In this document: in pieces, positions 12,701 to 23,480 of the stretch
How the letters are laid out: every line of letters begins with the position of its first letter
Numbering within the stretch: the stretch's first letter is position 1
Origin: Lasiosphaeria ovina
Lineage: Eukaryota; Ascomycota; Sordariomycetes; Sordariales; Lasiosphaeriaceae
NCBI GenBank assembly: GCA_033439765.1
Contig: JAULSN010000011.1
Coordinates: forward strand, 1,178,001 to 1,242,000
Reading direction: 5' to 3'
DNA: 64,000 nt
The notes under the pieces: model-generated
Told to the model about the DNA's origin: nothing
Seen by the model: only the letters and a program-made list of their open reading frames with translations
Database searches by the model: none
Translations under genes and position numbers: made by a program

Positions 12701-15700
12701 CGCTGGGTTCGGTTGGTTGGGCTGGGTTGCGCCACTGGAAAAACTTTGTTTTCCCCAGGTTTTCACCTCTCGACGCCTTCGCTCGCTCCCATTGGCCAGA
12801 TTTACCGCAGACGCAGACGCGGGCGCGGGCGCGGATGCGGAAGGCCTGCAGAGTGACAGTAGGTTGCTAATTTCAGATCTCGTTGCAAAATCGGTTAGCG
12901 TGATCGCAGCGGGTTTTTTGGGCGATTGGGCGATTGGCGACTGTGACGATGGCGGCTTCGGATTGGGGAGATTTCAGGGTTGTACAGCGCCAAGTTCCAA
13001 CATCGAACAGTGCAGTCAGTGGTCAGGTTCCCAAAAAGACCGTTTGCGCGCACAGACACGCTGTAACCGGGCGAAGCTAACTGATTTCTCCGGAAGCTCA
13101 ACGTCCCGGACGCGACATGCTTCAAAATTCCCTGCGTCGTTTATTTCGGAGAGCTAGCCGACTACCTTGTGGAGGTAGTACTATACTCGGCCGGCGTTGC
13201 CCGATTCCATCAGAAAACCCACTCGTCAACTTTGCTGCGGGCTCCGAGGTGGCGCTGTTGGCGTCTTTCTGCACCAATCGTCGTCGAAACGAGACTACTC
13301 CAGCTCGCCTGCACTTTACGCCAAATGTTTTATTTTCCGACGATGCAACTTTGCAAGCTTCGGCCACTGATTAATTAGGTTCCACAATGCCATGCCAATG
13401 ACTGCCGGCGGGGAACGGGACAGCGTCGTCGGCGCCGCAGCGAAAATAGACAGACGCCTTACTAACCGTCCTGTGCCAGGAAAGCTTTCGTCGTCGATAC
13501 CCCGACCCTCGCTTCTCCGCGTGTTCTAGTCGGTGTCGCTGAAGCAGCGTTTGCGGCTAATAATACAGACTACGGCCCCGGGCATCGCAGTTTTCGATGA
13601 GTAGGTACAGGCTCCCCAGCTCGAAACATGAGCCGCCGTCTCATTTACACTGTCTTGCCTGGCCAATCGGTTTAGGTCTGGGGAAGATGGCGGCGTTGGC
13701 GGCGGCGGCGGCGACCGGTTGTTGCCGAGCTCTCAAGCCGCCCAGCCATCCAAGCTCGTTTACCTTTGCCTCGGCTGGAGCAAGCGCGATTTAGACCTAA
13801 GTGTACGTGCCCCAGTTACACGAGGTAGTACACTGCTAAGACGTTCAAAATGGAAGGTTGCACATCAATATCCTCACAATTCTGTCCCGTCCTTGTCGGC
13901 GGAGGTTGGTTCAACCAACCGGCTAGCGGCCGGACATGGGTTGGCCGTCTTTTCTTAGAGTGGCATCATCTATCTACTCAGCGGGCAATCTCTAATTCGA
14001 GGGTAAAGCTGTTGGTTTCGCCGCTTGGGGGTCCTCGGTTTCGTCGGCGCCGCTTGGGAGTCCGAGTCTTGTGCCTCGTCCCGCCGCCCGCCACGGCGCT
14101 ACCACTGCTGTTGGTGATGTGCATGTACTCTGGAGGTGGAGATGGAGGAGATGACATGACAGCACACCCAGAATTAGATCCCACTGCGACGCCTCCAATC
14201 TGGGGAAGGCCTAAAGTGCCTCCACTACAGTGCTTCACTGCTGATGTGTGTGCACCTAATAGGGCTGGGCGCGATGGCTGGTTGAGCCAAGTGTTGAGGC
14301 TGCGCCGCGGTTCTGCTGCCGCCGCTTTGGGCTAGCCTGGTAAGCTCTGACGGCGATGCTGTGCTGTGTTGCTTGTTGTTCTGTACTACTGCTGCTGTGC
14401 TCCTTCGCATGTCATATCATCAAAAAAACTCATGTACAGTTACGGATGGGCAAGATTGCACGGCACGGCACGCGGCACGGCCGCCGACACGGGTTACCGC
14501 GCCGCCCCCGTCTCTTTTACATTTGCGTCTTATCCCGCCCACCCAAAACACACAGACAGACGAAAAAAACTAGAACAGGACAAAAAAGGCTAACAAAGCA
14601 AGCGAAACGGATGAATATCCGAAAGGATTCGCCGCCAAGGTCGCGCCCAAAACCCTACCTAGGGCTCCGAGTCTCTAGCCGATGGCTACCTACCTACCCA
14701 TCGTCGGTTCGTGTATGCAGTAATGAAGGGAAGGCGAAACGCCCGTTGATGTTGCCGTGTAGTACCGTGTAGTTGCTGCACCGCTCCCTCGCAGTGACAT
14801 TGTCTCGGCCTTTGGGCCGCGGGTGTCGTTGCGGGCCGAGAAGGCGATTAGAGATCACTGGTTTTATTTTATTTTAAAGTAAAACATGGAGTCTTGGTCA
14901 TGGCATGTAAGTCCTTGTCATACCTACCTTACTCTGTAGTCCGAGAGGCGAAGAAACCGGGAAGCGTGCATTCGTTCTCGTGCCCACTGCTCTATGTCTC
15001 TCCCTCTCTCTCTCACGGCGCAGATTCTTACGCTGTGCGACTCTGACCTGGCTGGCAGGGCCGCCACCGAGCCGCGCCGCCATAATACGTCCTCGCCTCT
15101 CAGAGCTAGCTTGACTTGCTGACTGGTGGTGGGGGGGAAGGAGACAGAAATATCGTGGGTTATTTTGCTGTCTCGTCTGGCGAGGATGACCAAGCAGAAC
15201 AGGCCGGCAGACATGTGGTGGGAATGGCGGTGGAGCGGACATGGTTGATGGTATTCGCATCAAGAACACATCCCTCTGCAGTCCATCGATCGTGTCTGCC
15301 CAAGGCCTAGTAAGCGGCAAGAGATATCTAGGTAGGCATACATGCGTGCTGCCAACGAAACGAGGAAAGCGCTTAGCTCTGTCTGTGCTGTCTGTAATGA
15401 GTCCACCGGGGAGTCCACCGAGTAGTCCGTGACTTGCTCGCTGTGGAAGACGGGAAGAAAGGCAGGAAGAAAAGCATGACCGAGCGGCATTCAAGGGCAC
15501 GTAAGTGAACCGCCCAGATATAGACGTGTGGACGTCTCTGTTTCCATAATTGGAACATGAGGGGTTGTGTTCAGCAGTGGACACGAGTCCCGCCACCTCT
15601 GTAGCTACTCTCCGTTGTCTATTGCCAGAGCGGAAAGTGACTTGAAGCAAAGAACATTCTTGCCTTCTTCGCTCGTAGAAGGACTTTGTGTATTCGCAAT

Positions 15701-16601
15701 GGACCTATGGCCACGTAGGTGGCAGAGCCGCTGTGGTTTCCAAAGTCTCCTGTCTGGTTCCGACCACGTCCCAAGCTTGGTACCTAGCCAGCAAGTTCGT
15801 CTTTCTTTCCAGTTCTGGCAGTCGTAGGCCTCTATCGCGTCTCTGCTTGGAATCGAGGGGACATGGAATGGCGGAACCTGGTCAGGAAGTGTCCCAATAA
15901 CCTGTGCTGTATAATACCGGGGGTCAACATATCATCCAGCACGATCGCACAACACACAGAGATGTGGTCATTTCTTGTTTGTGCTCTCTGTTCCGGTAAA
16001 GACCTCTCCCTGCCTGCGCAATGAACTAAGTGCTGTGACAAAGGAAAGAAAGAGAACTAATAACAAATCCCTGCTAGTCAGTCGTGATTGATCAGTAGTG
16101 AAGGGCAAGTTGATGAACGGCAAAAGGGGAGGTCATGAGCTTTCTGGTTCGTGCCAGCGCAACCAAGAAGATCGCAAAAAACGTGAAAGAAGAGGAAGTG
16201 TCGAGTACCCTTTCGCCCTGTTACTCTCGTCGTTCTTCCCTTGCTCTTCTTCTCCAACGCAAACCCACCCTCCATGTAACATCGCCGAATATGCCCTTTC
16301 CATGCCAATCATTCCGTATGTTCCCATTTCCGAACCCTCAAAACGCCGTTTCTAAAAGCCAGCCACATACAGTAAAGTAGTTTCGTGATCAACAGGGGTA
16401 TCCTGAAAGCAGGGCGCTTATTGTATGCTGCAGGGTAGAGGTTGTTCTCCCTTGCCAGGGGTGACGATATGTCGGCAATCAAAGTATGTGACGCTTCCCG
16501 CGTTCTCCTTTGCTCTCTTAGTGCCCAGCTCGGGAGGCACCGTATGGCATCGCCCGACGACTGCCGCCAACTCGATCCATCGACATTCGGTCCTGCTGCG
16601 C
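3752..16601. other. 12.8 kb gene-poor region between PCL cyclin and CDK1
   Basis: I searched both strands and found no coding region I can support. The longest open frames (9838-10494 minus, 12471-13157 plus, 14898-15650 minus) show no domains, no fungal splice structure and compositional runs typical of non-coding DNA. Many stretches are pyrimidine-rich on the minus strand, as in fungal 5' leaders, and a strong donor-like GTAAGT occurs on the minus strand near 4010, so part may be a spliced 5' leader of the cyclin. A CGCGAAA sequence, matching the yeast SBF/MBF core CRCGAAA, lies at 5803-5809 and could be chance. Simple repeats: six CTG units near 8150 and three copies of CAGGAGAC between about 8656 and 8695. 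Confidence 0.5.
8150..8167 (+). repeat. (CTG)6 microsatellite
   Basis: Six uninterrupted CTG units followed by CAG, in non-coding DNA. It is a short simple repeat and a likely site of length polymorphism. Confidence 0.85.
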
Positions 16602-17798
16602 CTAGTCGTAGTAACCGCTGCCAGAATACTCCGGTCGTGGGAAATCCTCAAAATAGGGGTGGTTGCAGGCCTGCTTGGCTGAGATGCGGCCGGCGGGGTC
16701 GTACACGAGCATCATCTCGAGAAGATCCAGGCCCTGGTCGTCGAGGTTTTGGCAGAGCGGCTGTTCGTGGTCGCGCTGCCACTTCGGGAATGACGCCTTG
16801 AAGTCGGGGTACGATGTCACGCCAGGCCAGATTTCTTCGGTGGGGGTGCCGAGAAGTCTATAATGCAAGGACACGGGGTCAGTATCATACTATGCACCTG
16901 GCAAGGTTCGCAGTATGGGGTACCTGGGAGGGGGAAAGCCAAAGAGAGCAGCAGCAACGCCACGTCACGCAAACGTACCGGAAAATCTTGAAGATCTCGT
17001 CAATCTCTGAGTCGCCGGGGAACAGAGGCTTGCGCGTGCACATCTCGGCAAAGATGCAGCCCACCGACCACATATCAACACCGGTCGAGTACTGGCGACC
17101 GCCGAGCAGGATTTCTGGGGCGCGATACCAGAGGGTGACGACCTCGTGGGTATAGGTTCGCAGAGGAACGCCAAAGGCACGAGCAAGACCGAAGTCGGCC
17201 AACTTCAAATTACCGTCCCGGTCAATGAGCAGATTCTGGGGCTTGAGATCGCGGTGGAGGACGCGATGGCTGTGGCAGTAGCGAACACCATCGCAAAGCT
17301 GGCTCATGAACTTCTTGATGATGGAATCGCCAAGACCTAGGCGATGCAGTCCGGGCCCTGTGCCCTCGGGGAGGGCCTTTCCACGGCCGCCGTCGCTCAC
17401 GGGCAGCGACTCCATGTACTTCTTGAGATCGAGGTCGAGGAACTCAAAGACGAGGTACAGCTTGTGGCCGTCGGCGTGTACAATATTGAACAGGCGAACG
17501 ATGTTGGGGTCGCGCATCTCCTTGAGGAGCGAAATCTCGCGAATGGCGGTCGACGGAACGCCCTCGTCTTCGGCCTCAAGGCGGATCTTCTTCATGGCGA
17601 CAATGCGGCCGCCGTTGGCAAGGTCGCGAGCCTTGTAGACGACGCCATAGGTGCCTAGCGGTTAGGTGCATCGCATGTTAGCGGCAGGAAGGGAGAGAGA
17701 CGGAAAAAGAGAGAAAGAGAGAGCGCATGCAGCCGACAACTGCAGCGCCGAAGCGACATACCCTCGCCAATCTTCTCGAGTTTCTGGTAGTTCTCCAT
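16602..17798 (-). CDS. cdk1: Cyclin-dependent kinase 1 (Cdc2/Cdc28)
   Basis: Three exons on the minus strand: 17798-17762, 17654-16979 and 16857-16602, with introns of 107 and 121 nt that have GTATGT/GTACGT donors and CTAAC or CTGAC branch sites. The phases join to 322 residues. The master cell-cycle kinase is identified by the N-terminus [16 protein letters not shown] with the regulatory Thr-Tyr pair in the glycine loop, the exact PSTAIRE cyclin-binding helix, [10 protein letters not shown] with the catalytic Asp, DFGLARAFG, the T-loop [13 protein letters not shown], and the Cdc2-type ending YFEDFP. Compared with the usual length of about 297-300 there is an extra segment of about 25 residues (Gly/Pro-rich, after MESLP), placed before the IIKKFM helix, which I believe is a filamentous-fungal insertion. 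It is divergent from the ALKBH1-like gene at 18714. PSTAIRE, rather than PSTAIRE variants, separates it from Pho85. Confidence 0.97.
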
Positions 17799-18713
17799 GC
17801 TGTTAGATTTGCCTGCTTGCTTTCCGTCTAGGGGTCGGTTGCTGTCGTCGGATTAGATCGCCTACTGCGCGGTCGAAAGGCCGAGTCCAAAACGGTGCGG
17901 CGATGGGTCGTGTCGTTGATGCGTTGCAGTCGTGACACGAAACGAAGGGTGCATGCAAGGGTGTAGGCGGGGTGATTGCCGTCGTGTCGGGGCTCGGACG
18001 TGTTGCCAGTGACGACGTCGACGAGGGAGGACGGACGTGGAGGGGTAGGTAGGTATACGGAGTACACCAAGCGAAGGGGCGGGGGACCAAAATAAACAGC
18101 GTCGCCCGGGCAGGAAAGCTGAAACCGAATTGAGAGAAAAGAGGGCGTAGGAAAGGCGTCAGGAACTCCTCGCCATTGATCGAGACTTACTGTCGAGTCA
18201 AGTGTTGCTGTGTGCGTCGAATGCTGTGCGTGCTGCTCTCTGCGTTGGCAAAGCCGAATGAGTTCAAGTTCCAAGTCAGAATTTCGCAATCAAATTTCCG
18301 CAGTTGATCAACAATTGCTCCAGCGACGCGACCAAACAAGCATCGCGTCGAGGCGGCGCCCGACCAGCTGGGCCCCTGAGTGTGGGGCAATGGACCCGCT
18401 TCCGCCCTTCCATTCGCGGGCAAGCCGCAAGCCCAGCAACCGCGATGCGACCAAATCTGAACTCGACCCCACCCACCCCTCCCAAATCCAGGGCAAATCC
18501 CAAGCCGCAAGTCTCTCGTCAAGCCAGTGACGGAGGGCGCGTGCAACTTGCAACTTAGAAGTATCGCGTCAAGGAGGCTCTGTTGCTTGCTGCTTAAATA
18601 ATTCACGAACTAGAGTGGCCTTTTCTAGGCGTGTTTCGCTCGCTGTCTTTTAGGCCCAGAACGACCCCGCCTCCGCTGTGCTCCCCTCCCCTCCGACGCC
18701 GCCCTATCTTGCG
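17799..18713. promoter_or_regulatory. Divergent intergenic region of CDK1 and ALKBH1-like gene
   Basis: A 915 bp space separates two oppositely directed start codons, so promoters and leaders of both genes must lie here. No open frame in it looks coding. I could not identify a convincing TATA box or cell-cycle element; the role is inferred from gene orientation. Confidence 0.6.
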
Positions 18714-19826
18714 ATGACGACGGCCGACATCAAGGAGCTGGATGCTCATGAACAGCCCTCGGATGCCCTCAGGGCCGAGTGGAAGTCGTTCGCCAAGGCC
18801 GACCAGAAAGAGCTGATTAACAGCGGTGACATTGATGATTTAGGCTCTCCAGAAAAAGCCGCCAAATTCTGTCTTGCCGGCACCATTCCCGCGCAGAGAC
18901 TCAACAGCGCCTTCAGCCACGTCTGCTCCAGCGATTCGCCGGCTCTCCAGGCCGACAAGGACGCCCCCATCTACTTCCACCCCATTCTCCCAGGAAAGTT
19001 TGCAACCGTGTCCTCCATCTTGCCTCACTCGGGTACCTAGCCTAACGACAGATCAGGCCTGCTCATCGTGCCCTCGGTAGTCCCGCCCGAGGTCCAGAAG
19101 ATCCTCCTGAGACACCTGGTTCACAGAGATTTGTCCGATCCGAGGCATCAGACAAACATGCATCTGCATTTCAATCTTCCGTACCCTGAACGGAATGATG
19201 GCGAAGAGTCGTCCTTCTTCTCGTATTCTCCGGACTCGCCTGTGACATTCCAGCCCAAAGATCCCGAGGTCCACAAGCCGCTGTCCGTAAAGCAGGTGCT
19301 GGAACGCAAACTCCACTGGGTAACGCTGGGAGGCCAGTACGACTGGACGAATCGCGTCTATCCTGGAGAGCGCCCGCCTGACTTCCCGCATGACATTGCC
19401 GCCTTCCTCGAGACGCTTTTCCCGGAAACGCTTGCCCAGGCTGCCATCGTCAATATCTACACGCCAGGAGACACCATGATGATGCACCGCGACGTGTCTG
19501 AGGAGACGGACAAGGGCTTGATCAGCCTCAGTCTCGGCTGTGACTCGCTGTTTATGATTGCTCCCAATGACGTCGGCAAGCTGTCCGACGAGGAAAAGAA
19601 GGCGCTCGACGGCAGAGGCTATCTGCTTCTGCGACTGCGGTCCGGCGATGCCGTTTACATGACCAAAGAGTCCCGTTTCGCATGGCACGGCGTGCCCAAA
19701 GTGCTGAAAGGGACTTGCCCTCCATATCTGGAGGACTGGCCCGCGGAAGATGGAAAGTATGAGGAGTGGAGGGGGTGGATGAAGAACAAAAGGATCAACG
19801 TCAACGTGAGGCAGATGCGGGACTAG
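18714..19826 (+). CDS. ALKBH1-like 2-oxoglutarate/Fe(II) dioxygenase
   Basis: AlkB-family oxygenase, probably acting on methylated nucleic acid (ALKBH1 relatives demethylate tRNA and DNA adenine). The modelled protein has 362 residues. The iron triad is visible: His250 and Asp252 in MMHRDVSE and His317 in FAWHG. The 2-oxoglutarate-binding Arg pair is in RINVNVRQ (Arg352, Arg358). The N-terminal region (about 1-105) matches the fungal ALKBH1 extension. Start at 18714 is the first ATG of the frame; upstream codons in frame are not ATG. The frame is interrupted only once, by a TAG within a 24-nt piece at 19033-19056. Removing this piece exactly (GT...CAG, containing CTAAC) restores SILPHS-GLLIVPS without loss. 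Exons are therefore 18714-19032 and 19057-19826. A 24-nt intron would be exceptionally short, so a mutation or assembly error is a real alternative. Confidence 0.88.
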
Positions 19827-20539
19827 CATGCCCACACGGACACCCGACGAGGGTTCCGAGAGCCAGAGAGTCAACACAGCTTCACAGTCTATCGTTTCAG
19901 GAGAGTCGGTCCTTAACTTGGAGTCCATGCATAACAGAGACAATGATGAGAGATATTGAACGAGAATCAGGGGTGGAACGCGCAAGCAACCAACGGGAGG
20001 AGCTGGCGACATCTTGAATTGACGACGAGCGACTGATAAAGAACCCATTAGTCTCTACTAGGACGGGTGATTCTGCTTTTACACTGGATCGATCACACCC
20101 AAGATGGCGCCTGAAATTAGACGGCGAAGTCTCCTGGACAATGACAAAACGCACCAACGCGTTATTCCCTGCATGGTGATTCTCGCGAGCATATAATCAC
20201 CTTGCCGACTCGAAGCGCAGGGTTCATGGTAGCCAGCTGGGGCAAGACGCCGTGGTATGTACATGTAACATTGGTGCGTTTGAAGGTTCTAGCTGATTAT
20301 CGTTTTACATGCTAGACCAAATCTGCGTCTCAACGAGGCGGGCAGATATGGTCGCAACCGTGAACAACAGCCTCGCTACTTGATGACTGGTTTGGTTGGC
20401 GTTGTTTTCGAGGTCTCGTTAAAATTATCGGATCCCAAAAATATACCGAGGCCAGATAAAAAGATAAAAAGTTCGAACGGCACCGAAGAAGAAGAAAAGG
20501 AGGAATCATCCTCAGCCTCGGCAAACCTCTCGTCTATCC
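19827..20539. other. Convergent intergenic region
   Basis: The 3' ends of the ALKBH1-like gene and of the Ser/Ala-rich gene face each other here. Nothing else is recognisable; both 3' untranslated regions presumably lie in it. Confidence 0.5.
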
Positions 20540-21942
20540 TCATGATGTCACGATCTTGAACGTGGCGGGGACGCAGCTCGACGGGCTCGGGTTGGTGACG
20601 CCAAAGTACAAGCCGATGCTGCCGCAGTCATAGACATTGGCAAAGCCGGCCGCCGTGGAGGCGCACGTCACGATGCCACCATTGTTAGTCTTGCATGTGC
20701 CGATGAAGTGGCCGTTCGTCGCCGCCATAGCGTTGGTCTCGAGGTACAGATCGCTGATGATGTCGCCGCCAGACGCGTACAGCCGTATCTGCGGGGTGGT
20801 GCCGGGCACCGTGAGCTGCGCGGCCAGCGCACCCTCGGCCGGTATCACGAGAGCCTGCGCGCCGGTCGAGCTCGTGCTAGCCAGGTTCACCTTCAGCTTG
20901 CCGCCCACGTTGATCAGGTAGCGGCCCGAGCGCGGCCCGCTGTTCATAACCAGGTACTGCGTCACGACGGCGCCCGGCTGCGTCGTCGTCGTCGTGGCTG
21001 TCGTCGTGGTCTTTGTGTCGGTGTTGACGGTCGACGTGCTGGTGGTCGTGCCGGGCACCACAACCGTGACCGTGTCCGTGTTGGTTACCAGGTTCGTCGA
21101 GACGGACGGGACGCCGACGGTGACGGTCTCGGTGGCCCAGATTGTGACGTCGGGTTGCTGCGAAGTGAAGGTCTGCGTCGCGTCGCTCGCGGCGTAGATG
21201 CACGAGCATGCGGACGAGTAGGCCTCGACGCTGGGGCACTTCGTTGCGGCGGCCACAGGGCCAGTGGGCTCGACTGATGCGGCTGAGCTGGCGGGCACTG
21301 ACGAGGGGGCGATGGAAGACGCCGGGGCGGCAGACGAGGCGGCAGACGATGCGGCGGAAGACACGGCGGAAGACGAGGCAGCAGACGATTCGGCGGAAGA
21401 CGACACAGCGGAAGATGGCGCAGCAGACGACGAAGCAGCAGACGATACGACGGAAGACGGGGCAGCAGAAGAAGCGGTGGATGTCGCTTTACAGGCACCG
21501 CGTTTCTTCTTATGCTTCTTGGCTGCCATCACGGGCGCGGCGGTTGTGGTGGTAGTGGTCAAGACTGTCCCGACATTGGTGGTGATTGTGGCTGTGGTCG
21601 TCGTAATGAGCTGGTCATAAGATGTCGTTGTCGTGTAGACGGTTGCGACGCTCGTGCTGTCCTCGACCACGACATCTGTAGTTGAGACGGTGACATAGTA
21701 GGTCGAGTGATAAGTGGCAAGGGGCGGTAGAGTTCTGTATCGGTCAGCCCGTCGCCATCAAAGACACCACCGACTTGGGAGACTCTCACTCACTGAGTTT
21801 CGTGCTGAGCTGATCCGTAAGTCTGGACGCAGTTCAAATACTGCGCAAACCCATTGTTCAAATTTTCTCCGCCTACTGTCCCAATAACCTGGCTGAGACA
21901 CGAGTTGGCCGCGCACGCCGGGTTAGACTGGTTGATGCTCAT
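20540..21942 (-). CDS. Ser/Thr/Ala-rich protein, possibly cell-surface
   Basis: Two exons, 21942-21794 and 21734-20540, joined across a 59-nt intron (GTGAGT...ACAG), give 447 residues. Order: a short N-terminal domain with three Cys (in NPACAANSCLSQ and LNCVQTYG); a Thr-rich stretch; a Lys-rich patch (AAKKHKKKRG); a low-complexity block of Ser/Ala/Pro repeats at about residues 135-205; a Thr-rich stalk; then a C-terminal domain of about 140 residues with YLVMNSGPRSGRYLI and several Cys. The Ser/Thr stalks resemble O-glycosylated fungal wall proteins. I see no signal peptide and no GPI tail in the model. A hydrophobic reading frame just upstream (FVVVGVVASA) has no ATG and ends in a stop, so the true N-terminus is unsettled. 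The family is not recognised. Confidence 0.7.
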
Positions 21943-22102
21943 TGTTGTTTATTTACACAGAAACGAGAGTAAGGGGGCAGAAGCCACAACACCAACAACA
22001 ACAAAGCCCGAGAGAAAACGAATGACTCTGGCAATAAAGAAGGTTCCAGGTCAACCGAGCAAGCCCGGAATCCGGCGCCTGCGCTGGTCCCCGTCTCTGG
22101 TC

Positions 22103-22109
22103 TTATAAA
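22103..22109 (-). promoter_or_regulatory. TATA-like box of the Ser/Ala-rich gene
   Basis: The minus strand reads TTTATAA about 160 nt upstream of the start codon at 21942, followed by a pyrimidine-rich, ATG-free leader. The position is suitable for a fungal core promoter; function is inferred. Confidence 0.35.
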
Positions 22110-22624
22110 GCTGCACGTTGCGGTAGGGCCTCGTGGTAGGCGAAAGGGGTGGCGCTTGTCGTCTTAATGTAGCAAGGCGCCACGCCAGGCATGGCGAGCC
22201 CAAGAGCTAGCCCTATCCCAGCGGTCTGGAACCTCTTCCAAGCAAATAGCGTGGTGACTTCAGTGGCTTAAGTCCCAATCGGCACCCGCCAATCTCAGCG
22301 ATTCCTGCAGCCAACCATGCGGACGCAAATTGGAAGCCACATCGTCCTCGCTCGCGCGGGGCGTGCCAATCGGATCAACATGCCATCCCGGAAAGGCCCA
22401 CGTTGATCTTTTGCTTGGTGGATTGCGGGGCGTTGATTGGTCGGGAATGATGAAAGGAAAACAGCTTCCTGGGAAAATGGAGAAAAAGAGAACAAGCGTT
22501 GAAGCGCCTCGGCACGGCAATTGCGTTTTCCTCCACAATCCACGTGTCAGCCCCGGCCAAGTTTGATGCCGAGATACCTACCTACCAAGCGCAGCAGCAA
22601 AACAAAGCAGAACGCGGCGGAATT

Positions 22625-22672
22625 GACTGCTTGTTACTTGGCTAGACCGACTGCTTGTTAATTGGCTAGACT
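22625..22672 (+). repeat. 24-bp tandem direct repeat, two copies
   Basis: Two head-to-tail 24-bp units (GACTGCTTGTTA.TTGGCTAGAC.) differ at two positions, and the start of a third unit (GACTGC) follows. It lies in intergenic DNA with no evident role. Confidence 0.9.
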
Positions 22673-23215
22673 GACTGCCCGAGAGTATAGGTAGCATTGA
22701 GATTGAATAATCTCATTGCCTCCAGATCCGTCTACGCTCAATCGTCAATGGTGCATTCAGGCAGATGCTTACAAGCAGAAGTTGTCCTGGTTCGTTCACA
22801 ACGGCTCTTGTACTGAATTCCATTATCATTTGGCTGGCTGGCCGGCAACCATCTAAACACCAAGATTACTGAGGATTACATAGGTGTCAACCAATATGGA
22901 TGCCAAGACACAACGAACTGCTCCAAAGTGAAGACCCTCAAGAAAGAAAGCAACGCGCGAAAACAATTAAACCACGGCGACTGCCTGCCACTTGTCTAGA
23001 ATCTCTTCGCTGTACAAACCAGAGCTTGAATCCCGTTGAGCAGATATAAAAGCCAAGGGCCAGCAGATACGATGCCTGAGTGTCTCCATCATGTCGGCCG
23101 TGAAATCTATGAACCAATTACTGCCGTGCATCCAGAACTAGCTGCAGCAGACGCAGCCACACCAAGCCACCTGAACCACCGCAGACACGGTACCAGTCTC
23201 GCAGGAACAGCCCAG

Positions 23216-23480
23216 CTAAATCCTATCACACACGCAGGGCGTCTTGCCGCAGGCCCGGCAGACGGCACCATTGTAGTCGTCGTGGAATGGCGCTGGCGCG
23301 GGAAGCGGCGGCGAGCTGTTGTCAGCGGATAGTTATTTGCCGAGGTCGTGCGCTGCAGGAGCACTTAGTCTTACAGGGCGATTTGCTGCAGGTGTGGCGG
23401 GCGTTGCGGTAGAGGTACGCTTCGCCGCTTTGGTTTCCCAGAGTGGCGAGGAGGCGGCAATAGTCGGTAGAGAGAGCCAT
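23216..23480 (-). CDS. Small Cys-rich (C-x2-C-x4-C-x-C) protein, 60 aa
   Basis: Two exons, 23480-23375 and 23292-23216, are joined across an 82-nt intron with GTAAGA donor, GCTGAC branch site and CAG acceptor; the phases agree and give 60 residues. The C-terminus holds a compact CRACGKTPCVC motif that could bind zinc. The N-terminal part (ALSTDYCRLLATLG) is helical-looking, without a signal peptide. A TATA-like TATTTAAG lies about 155 nt upstream of the ATG, and the leader is A/C-rich just before the ATG, as in expressed fungal genes. If the intron is not removed the frame ends after 52 codons and loses the Cys motif. I do not recognise the family. The agreement of promoter, ATG context, splice signals and a motif-bearing second exon is the support. 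Confidence 0.5.

Larger units (their letters stand above)
21943..23215. other. Intergenic region with promoter of the Ser/Ala-rich gene
   Basis: Contains the leader and promoter of the minus-strand Ser/Ala-rich gene at its left end, including a TATA-like box, and the 3' region of the small Cys-rich gene at its right end. In between is a 24-bp direct repeat. No coding region is supported. Confidence 0.45.

Noticed and set aside
12471..13157. 228-codon open frame, plus strand
   Set aside because: Begins with a non-ATG codon, contains GC-repeat-derived Ala/Asp runs and no recognisable domain.
14898..15650. 250-codon open frame, minus strand
   Set aside because: Low-complexity Arg/Ser/Pro content, derived partly from CT-repeats near 15000; no protein-like pattern.
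19053..20048. 331-codon open frame, minus strand
   Set aside because: Antisense to the ALKBH1-like gene, whose catalytic motifs are on the plus strand.
21208..21620. Acidic Asp/Ala/Glu repeat frame, plus strand
   Set aside because: It is the antisense reading of the Ser/Ala codon repeats in the minus-strand gene.
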